Shown: positions 16,898 to 21,936 of the stretch, in pieces
Layout: each line of letters begins with the position of its first letter
Position numbering within the stretch: position 1 is the first letter of the stretch
From: Helicobacteraceae bacterium
GTDB taxonomy: Bacteria > Campylobacterota > Campylobacteria > Campylobacterales > SZUA-545
Direction: 5' to 3'
Length of the DNA stretch: 21,936 bases
NCBI GenBank assembly: GCA_031276985.1
Contig: JAISMA010000066.1
Span: 1-21,936 of the forward strand
Translations under genes and position numbers: made by a program
The notes under the pieces: generated by a model
What the model saw: the letters and a program-made list of their open reading frames with translations, nothing else
Database searches by the model: none
Told to the model about the DNA's origin: nothing

Positions 16898-17751
16898 TAT
16901 TTTTCAATCAAACGCGCAAAGCGATCGCGCGTTTCCTCGTCGCTAAACGAGATAATCAGCTCGTTTTTCTTGATTCGCGCCGCGAAGCCTAGCGCTTTTA
17001 ACCTTGTCGCCAGATCGCCGAAATCAAAACGCGGCGAGGCGCTTTTGGCTTTTGTAACGCCGCTTTCTTTTTCGCGTTTAAGCGATTGGAGCAGCGCCTC
17101 CGTTTCCCGCACGCTTAACTTTTGGTTAATTATGCTGTCGACTAGCTTGCGCTCCTCGCGCTCGCCCAAACCGACCAGCGTTCTAGCGTGTCCGTAACTA
17201 ATCTTTTCGCTAACGATCGCCTCTTTGGCGTAATCGCCAAGCTGCAAAAGACGCAGAATGTTCGTGATATAGGCGCGGCTCTTGCCTATCGAATCGGCTA
17301 ACGCCTCGTGAGTTAGATTATGCTCGCCGATTAACTCGTTGAACGACTCCGCAAGCTCGACGGGATTAAGGTCTTGGCGCTGGATATTTTCAATCAGCGC
17401 GAGTTCGCGGAGTTTGGAGTAGTTAATATCGGCTACTATGGCGCGTATCGTGCTTAATCCCGCCAATTTGGAGGCTTTCAAGCGCCGCTCGCCCGCGATC
17501 AGAACGAATTTGCCGTCCTTTTCAAAAACGACGATCGGCTGCAAAAGCCCGTGCTGTTTTATCGACGCGCCAAGATCGGCTAACGCCTCGTCGTCAAAGC
17601 GTTTGCGCGGTTGAAACGGGTTTGGCTGTATCTCGTCGATCTCCAAAATTAGCACCGATTCGGTATTGCCGCGAATGTCCGCCGCGTACGCCTCTTCGAC
17701 CTCGTCCAAAATCGCGCCGATTCCGCGCCCTAGCGTCGCCCGTTTAGCCAA
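16897..17751 (-). CDS. parB: Chromosome partition protein ParB (TTG start)
   Basis: ParB binds parS sites near the origin, spreads as a CTP-dependent clamp and works with ParA in segregation. From the proposed TTG the product has 284 residues and the typical start MAKRATLGRGIGAIL. It has the N-terminal CTPase motifs (GERRLKA at 87-93, ENIQRQDLNPVE from 121), a helix-turn-helix (about 146-166, LTHEALADSIGKSRAYITNIL) and a C-terminal dimerisation domain. The open frame extends 14 residues upstream, but that part lies inside parA and does not resemble ParB. The TTG overlaps the parA end by eight bases, with GGGGG a few bases upstream. I found no consensus parS in the window. Confidence 0.95.
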   Translation of the reverse strand: MAKRATLGRGIGAILDEVEEAYAADIRGNTESVLILEIDEIQPNPFQPRKRFDDEALADLGASIKQHGLLQPIVVFEKDGKFVLIAGERRLKASKLAGLSTIRAIVADINYSKLRELALIENIQRQDLNPVELAESFNELIGEHNLTHEALADSIGKSRAYITNILRLLQLGDYAKEAIVSEKISYGHARTLVGLGEREERKLVDSIINQKLSVRETEALLQSLKREKESGVTKAKSASPRFDFGDLATRLKALGFAARIKKNELIISFSDEETRDRFARLIEK

Positions 17752-18550
17752 CTCTCGCCCCCAAGATCGCGCCGGCCAGATTTTGATAAGCAAAAGAGCC
17801 TACGGATTTCACGTCGTATAAAATCACGGGTTTGCCAAAACTAGGCGATTCCGCAAGTTTGACGTTGCGCGGGATATATATGTAATCCTCGCCCTCGTCG
17901 TCTTCGCCGATCACGGGGAAAAGTTGCGTCGGATAATGCTCTTTAAGCTCGCTGAAAACCTGTTTGGACAGATTGTTATTGGAGCTGTACATCGTCGGCA
18001 AAAACCCGCGAACGCGCAAAGACGGATTGATCGTTTTTTTGATCATCTTCACCGTGTTAAACAGTTGCGCCAAACCTTCCATAGCGAAGTATTCGCATTG
18101 TATCGGGATAATCACGCTGTCGGCGGCGCATAAAGCGTTGATAGTAATCAGCCCTAAAGTCGGCGGCGTGTCGATAATCAAATAGTCGTAATCGTCTCGC
18201 GAAGGTTTGATCTTCTCTTTGAGCGCAAGCTCTTTTTGCGCGTATTCTTTGGAGTAAAGCTCCTTTTCGAGTCCCACCAGACCGATATTGGAAGGCGCGA
18301 TGTCAAGGTTGTTTAGTTGCGTTTTGAGGATAATGTCTCGCAACTCTTTCGCGCCGCGCAGAACGTGGTAGATATTGTACTCGTAAGCGTTTCTGCGAAA
18401 ACCAAAGTGGCTTGTGGCGTTAGCTTGCGGATCGGCGTCGATTAGCAACACGCGCTTTTCGGCGACCGCAAGAGACGCGGCTAAATTGACGGCGGTTGTC
18501 GTTTTACCGACTCCGCCCTTTTGATTGGCTATGGCAATTACTTCACTCAT
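17744..18550 (-). CDS. parA: Chromosome partition ATPase ParA (Soj)
   Basis: ParA is a DNA-bound ATPase that moves the ParB-parS complex during chromosome segregation. The 268 residues carry the deviant Walker A motif KGGVGKTT (11-18), LIDADPQ (36-42), and YLIIDTPPTLGLIT. The N-terminus begins directly at the ATPase domain without a helix-turn-helix, which marks the chromosomal type rather than plasmid type Ia. The start overlaps the birA stop by four bases (ATGA). Confidence 0.96.
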   Translation of the reverse strand: MSEVIAIANQKGGVGKTTTAVNLAASLAVAEKRVLLIDADPQANATSHFGFRRNAYEYNIYHVLRGAKELRDIILKTQLNNLDIAPSNIGLVGLEKELYSKEYAQKELALKEKIKPSRDDYDYLIIDTPPTLGLITINALCAADSVIIPIQCEYFAMEGLAQLFNTVKMIKKTINPSLRVRGFLPTMYSSNNNLSKQVFSELKEHYPTQLFPVIGEDDEGEDYIYIPRNVKLAESPSFGKPVILYDVKSVGSFAYQNLAGAILGARVG

Positions 18551-19182
18551 CGCTGACTAAACACCCTTTCTTCCCCAACGCGAACCGATCCGTCGGCTTC
18601 CAACACGGCGTCTTTAAGAGCAAAGACCCTCGCGTCCGAATGAACTTGATAGGCTTGAGACAAAGGGTATTCTAATCTGTATCGGCTAAAAACTTCGCCC
18701 CATTTTTCAGCGCCTTGCGCTTTTTGCAGAAATTTTTTCAGCGTTTTTGGCGGTTCTAAAGCTATGTCGATCGCCCCGAAAGCCGCGTCGGGACTGATTA
18801 CGTTGATTCCGACGCCGCACACGATCGCCCTGCCGAATATTTTTGTGATCGCGCCGCCGATTTTTTTGTTTGAGATGTAAAAATCGTTTGGCCATTTGAG
18901 CCATACTTGCGATCCGAGCGAATTAAGCGTCTCTTTGAAAAGAAATCCGAAGTACAGCGAGGCGCTTTGCGGCGGCAGATCGTTTGGCAGCGCGTCTAGC
19001 TTCATGGCAAAAGAAAACGCCAAATTGCCCTCTAATCCGCGCCAATCGTTACCGCGACTGCCCACGCCGTTCGTTTGGTTAAGCGTCCAGACACAAATCG
19101 GAGGCTCTAATTTGCCGTTTTTAACCGCCTCTTCCAGCAACGTCTGCGTCGACGCGGCGCTTTCAAGATAGCAAATCTCCAA
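18547..19182 (-). CDS. birA: Biotin-protein ligase BirA, catalytic domain only (TTG start)
   Basis: This enzyme activates biotin with ATP and attaches it to acetyl-CoA carboxylase and similar proteins. The 211-residue protein has the biotin-binding loop as GVGSRGNDW (39-47; usual form GRGRxGRxW), KWPND at 96-100 and the catalytic lysine in KKIGG (106-110). There is no N-terminal helix-turn-helix, so it does not act as a repressor as in E. coli. The start is TTG at 19182, with AAGGAGG seven bases upstream, located in the end of fmt and giving a 20-base overlap. The C-terminal domain is short. Confidence 0.92.
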   Translation of the reverse strand: MEICYLESAASTQTLLEEAVKNGKLEPPICVWTLNQTNGVGSRGNDWRGLEGNLAFSFAMKLDALPNDLPPQSASLYFGFLFKETLNSLGSQVWLKWPNDFYISNKKIGGAITKIFGRAIVCGVGINVISPDAAFGAIDIALEPPKTLKKFLQKAQGAEKWGEVFSRYRLEYPLSQAYQVHSDARVFALKDAVLEADGSVRVGEERVFSQR

Positions 19183-20065
19183 CTTTGAGCCTCCTTCCGT
19201 TTATATAATCCAGCGCGCTCATGGCGTTTTTGCCGCTTGGTCGCGCCCGCGCAATCCTAACCGCGCCCTCTTTGCAGGCGACCGTAACCGCGCCGTTTGG
19301 CTTGTCGATAGCTATGATCGTTCCCGCTTCGCCTTGCGCGTTTAGCGCCTCCAAATCCAGCAACGTCAAACCGCTTTCAAGGTATACGCCAGGCCAGCCG
19401 TAATACGCCCTGAAAGCGCGATCAATCGCCAAAGCCGATCGGTTAAAATCGATTAGCCCGTCCTCTTTTTTGACTTTTTTGACCAAACTTGCGTCGCACG
19501 AATTTTGCGGCGTAAATTCAAGCGTTTCATATCTTTTCAAAGCGTTAAGGATTAGTTTCGCGCCCGTTTTGGCGAGGGCGATCGTTAGCGTTTCCAAATT
19601 GCGGCGAGAGCTTTTAACCAGCGAAAAACCCGCGATCTCGCCGCTATCTAGCGCTTTGCGAACCCTCATAAGCGTAAGCCCTGTTAATTGATCGCCGTTT
19701 AACAGCGCCGCTTGAATCGGCGAAGCGCCGCGATATTTGGGCAGTAGCGAAGCGTGCAAATTTAAGCAGGGCGCGATAGCCAAAATTTGATCGCTAATCA
19801 TCTGTCCGTAAGCCGCGACGACGATCAAATCGGGCTTTAACGCCGCGAGATCGTTTGCTATATCGTCGAGTTTGCGCGGTTGCGCGATCGGAAGCGAAAG
19901 TTTTAGCGCCGTTTCTTTCACGATTGGCGCGCTTAACGTTCGATTTCTGCCCGAAGGCTTATCCTCTTGCGTAACAACAAGCGCGATCTCAACGCCGCTA
20001 TTAGCCAGATCTTCTAATATGATCGCCGCGTATTTTGGCGCGCCCATAAAAATTATTCGGCGCAA
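19163..20065 (-). CDS. fmt: Methionyl-tRNA formyltransferase (TTG start)
   Basis: Fmt formylates initiator Met-tRNA using 10-formyl-tetrahydrofolate. The 300-residue protein begins with a Rossmann-type strand (RRIIFMGAPKYAA). It has the catalytic set Asn102, His104 in NLHASLLPKYRGASPIQ, and Asp140 in ALDSGEI, followed by a C-terminal domain (about 200-300). The start codon is TTG at 20065; the next ATG is residue 7, inside the first strand, so it would truncate the fold. AAGGA lies eight bases before the TTG. The start overlaps proB by 13 bases. Confidence 0.95.
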   Translation of the reverse strand: MRRIIFMGAPKYAAIILEDLANSGVEIALVVTQEDKPSGRNRTLSAPIVKETALKLSLPIAQPRKLDDIANDLAALKPDLIVVAAYGQMISDQILAIAPCLNLHASLLPKYRGASPIQAALLNGDQLTGLTLMRVRKALDSGEIAGFSLVKSSRRNLETLTIALAKTGAKLILNALKRYETLEFTPQNSCDASLVKKVKKEDGLIDFNRSALAIDRAFRAYYGWPGVYLESGLTLLDLEALNAQGEAGTIIAIDKPNGAVTVACKEGAVRIARARPSGKNAMSALDYINGRRLKVGDLLS

Positions 20066-20814
20066 AAGAGCGTTCCTTTTTCATAAGCGCCCGTTTTCAG
20101 AAAGTTTCTTGCGTGCGTCAAATCAAATCCGCTGGCTAAAAACATACTTTTGCCGCGCTTTAGCAAAAAATCGGCGGCTTTGAGCTTGGTTACGATCCCG
20201 CCCGTGGCGAATTTGTCGGCGGGCGTCGCGCTTTGCTCTAGCGCTTCGCTTGGAACGTAGCTCACCCTTGAAAACATTTTGGCGTTCGGATCGCTTCTTG
20301 GATTGCCGTCGTAATAGCCGTCCACGTCGGTTAAAACGACCAATATGTCCGCGTCGAAGAAAAACGCCGCTTTCGCCGAAAGTTGATCGTTATCGCCGCG
20401 TAGCAACTCGTCGATTGCGACCGTGTCGTTTTCGTTGATAATTGGCAGTATTTTATGCGCCAAAAGCGTGTTGAGCGCGATCTTGGCGTTTTCCGATCGG
20501 CTGAAGTTTTCAAAGTCGTCTTTTGCGATCAGAATCTGCGCGACGATAATGCCGCGCCGCTTGAACAGCTCCGCGTATATATTCATTAGCGCCGCCTGCC
20601 CGACCGCCGCGAGAGCCTGCCGCTCCGGCGTTTTTTTGTTTGAAAGCGAAGGAACGACGCTATGTCCCGCCGCAACCGCGCCGCTTGTTACCAAAATTAG
20701 CTCGTTACCCTCGTAAAACTCGCTTAAAAAATCTACGATCACGCCCATTCGATCGCGCGATAAAACGCCGTTGTCGCACAGCGTGGAGCTTCCGACTTTA
20801 ACCGCGATTCGCAT
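20053..20814 (-). CDS. proB: Glutamate 5-kinase, short form without PUA domain
   Basis: ProB performs the first step of proline synthesis, phosphorylating glutamate with ATP. The 253-residue protein consists of the amino-acid-kinase domain alone: VTSGAVAAG (42-50), INENDTVA (127-134), GDNDQLSA (140-147), LTDVDGYYD (161-169) and ATGGIVTKLKAA. E. coli ProB (367) has an extra C-terminal PUA domain; the short form is usual in Campylobacterota. proA is not in the window. The start overlaps the end of obg by 17 bases. Confidence 0.95.
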   Translation of the reverse strand: MRIAVKVGSSTLCDNGVLSRDRMGVIVDFLSEFYEGNELILVTSGAVAAGHSVVPSLSNKKTPERQALAAVGQAALMNIYAELFKRRGIIVAQILIAKDDFENFSRSENAKIALNTLLAHKILPIINENDTVAIDELLRGDNDQLSAKAAFFFDADILVVLTDVDGYYDGNPRSDPNAKMFSRVSYVPSEALEQSATPADKFATGGIVTKLKAADFLLKRGKSMFLASGFDLTHARNFLKTGAYEKGTLFCAE

Positions 20815-21856
20815 TTTTCGCCCGATCGATCAGCTTGTCGAGTTTGAAAACAAGATCTTTTAAGTTGTAGCCGCTTACCGCGCTAATCGGCAGATAGAAA
20901 GTTTCGTCGTCCTCGTAAGATTCAAAGCCTTGCTCGTCTTGTTTTGGCTTTAGTTTTTTAGCTTTGAAATACTCGGCGATCTTAGCTTTCGCCGCGCTCG
21001 GATCGGCGTCGGTTCGCGTAAATACGATCGCTCTTGATCGCCCGTAAAGTTCCTCGCTGTATTTTTTAAGCTCCGCAAGCAGTTTTTCTTGTTGTTCCGC
21101 GATTGACAAAACGCCCTGCGTATCCAGCGCAAACAGCAAAACTCTAGTCCGCTCGATATGGCGCAAAAACTCCAGCCCAAGCCCCCTGCCTTCGCTTGCG
21201 CCCTCTATAACGCCCGGAATATCGGCTAACGTAAAATCCTTGTACTCGCCTACGCGAACGACGCCCAAATGCGGCGTAAGCGTGGTGAAAGCGTAATCCG
21301 CGATTTCGGGCTTGGCGTGGCTAACCGCGCTGATTAGCGTGCTTTTGCCCACGTTTGGAAAGCCCACCAAACCCGCGTCCGCGATGAGTTTAAGCTCCAG
21401 ACGAATCTCGCGAGTCTCGCCGTCTATGCCGCGTTGGGCAAAAGTCGGACGCTGATTTGTCGAGGATTTGAAATGAACGTTGCCTTGACCGCCTTTGCCG
21501 CCTTTTAAGAAAACGACGCGATCGCCTACGTTGGTCAAATCCAGCAGTTTTTCGTCGGTTTTCGCGTCGAAAACCTGCGCGCCGGGCGGCACGGACAACG
21601 CCAGATCTTCGCCGCTTGCGCCCGTTTTGTTGCGCGATCCGCCCGCCGCGCCGTTTTGCGCCTTATAAACGCGCTTGCCGCGATAACGCGAAAGCGTGTC
21701 CGCGTTTGGATCTACCACAAAAACTAGATCGCCGCCCTTGCCGCCGTCCCCGCCGTCGGGACCGCCCTGCGGCACAAATTTTTCGCGCCTGAAGCTGACG
21801 CAACCCGCGCCGCCTTTACCTGAGGCGACTGTAATCTCCACTCGATCGATAAACAT
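20798..21856 (-). CDS. obg: Obg/CgtA GTPase, with an unusual G4 motif
   Basis: Obg is a GTPase needed for assembly of the large ribosomal subunit. The 352-residue protein has the glycine-rich Obg fold (1-158, e.g. GGPDGGDGGKGGD), then the GTPase domain with G1 GFPNVGKS (165-172), G2 in FTTLTP, G3 DIPG (212-215) and a G5-like SAVSG. The expected G4 motif NKxD reads TRTD (280-283): the base-specific Asp is kept, but Asn and Lys are replaced. There is no C-terminal OCT domain. An insertion rich in Lys, Asp and Glu lies between G4 and G5. AGG seven bases before the ATG is a weak ribosome binding site. It heads the overlapping obg-parB series. Confidence 0.96.
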   Translation of the reverse strand: MFIDRVEITVASGKGGAGCVSFRREKFVPQGGPDGGDGGKGGDLVFVVDPNADTLSRYRGKRVYKAQNGAAGGSRNKTGASGEDLALSVPPGAQVFDAKTDEKLLDLTNVGDRVVFLKGGKGGQGNVHFKSSTNQRPTFAQRGIDGETREIRLELKLIADAGLVGFPNVGKSTLISAVSHAKPEIADYAFTTLTPHLGVVRVGEYKDFTLADIPGVIEGASEGRGLGLEFLRHIERTRVLLFALDTQGVLSIAEQQEKLLAELKKYSEELYGRSRAIVFTRTDADPSAAKAKIAEYFKAKKLKPKQDEQGFESYEDDETFYLPISAVSGYNLKDLVFKLDKLIDRAKNANRG

Positions 21857-21936
21857 TCCAAACCTAGCGATTTTTGTAAAAAGTCGCGTATTTTATTCAA
21901 TCCGCGCTTGACGCGGCGACAAGACGCGCTCAAATC
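21857..21936 (-). other. Region upstream of obg with possible end of another gene
   Basis: The 80 bases before obg hold one minus-strand frame open from the window edge to a TAA at 21893-21895, reading FERVLSPRQARIE. In relatives rpmA (ribosomal protein L27) lies here, but this tail does not match L27 well. A perfect hairpin CCGCG-TCAAG-CGCGG (21902-21916) lies in that frame, and a -10-like TAAAAT at 21890-21895 overlaps the stop. Neither a promoter nor a terminator is certain. Confidence 0.25.

Noticed and set aside
17804..17813. TTTCACGT half of a parS site in parA
   Set aside because: Only one half matches; the other arm is absent and the bases are coding.

Overview
The window looks like chromosomal DNA of a Campylobacterota (Epsilonproteobacteria) bacterium. 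The minus-strand block from 21856 down to 6652 carries obg-proB-fmt-birA-parA-parB-atpF'-atpF-atpH-atpA-atpG-atpD-atpC-tolQ-tolR-tolA-tolB-pal-cpoB. From memory this is the gene order of Campylobacter jejuni and its relatives. Three features of that phylum agree: paired b' and b ATP synthase genes, a short ProB without a PUA domain, and a BirA without a DNA-binding domain. The base composition looks close to 50% GC, which is high for the phylum, and the palindrome CGATCG is very frequent.

Layout. 1-1968 (minus): the large (cut by the window edge) and small subunits of a membrane-bound uptake [NiFe] hydrogenase. 1969-2086: divergent promoter region. 2087-3449 (plus): hypC and hypD, which help build the Fe(CN)2CO group of the hydrogenase. 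3509-5252 (plus): a tightly coupled run of one exported protein and two small membrane proteins of unknown function, ending in the thioesterase gene ybgC. 5256-6503 (minus): a secreted protein resembling a type-1 periplasmic binding protein, with a promoter so close to the start that the mRNA is probably leaderless. 6652-11082 (minus): the complete Tol-Pal envelope system. 11095-16825 (minus): F1 ATP synthase with b and b'; subunits a and c are not here. 16897-21856 (minus): parB, parA, birA, fmt, proB and obg, every junction overlapping by 4-20 bases.

How the parts fit. Hydrogenase and its maturation genes supply electrons and proton-motive force from H2; ATP synthase turns that force into ATP; TolQ-TolR use the same force to work TolA, TolB and Pal at the outer membrane. 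No terminator separates atpC from tolQ (12 bases), so the atp and tol genes are probably co-transcribed from the promoter seen at 16850-16878. Pal appears to have an extra promoter of its own.

No RNA gene, insertion sequence, prophage, CRISPR array or other mobile element is visible, and no gene-free stretch exceeds 150 bases. Most of the window is conserved core genome. The least explained parts are the three-gene run at 3509-4878, the binding-protein-like gene at 5256-6503, the CGATCG enrichment and the altered G4 motif of Obg.
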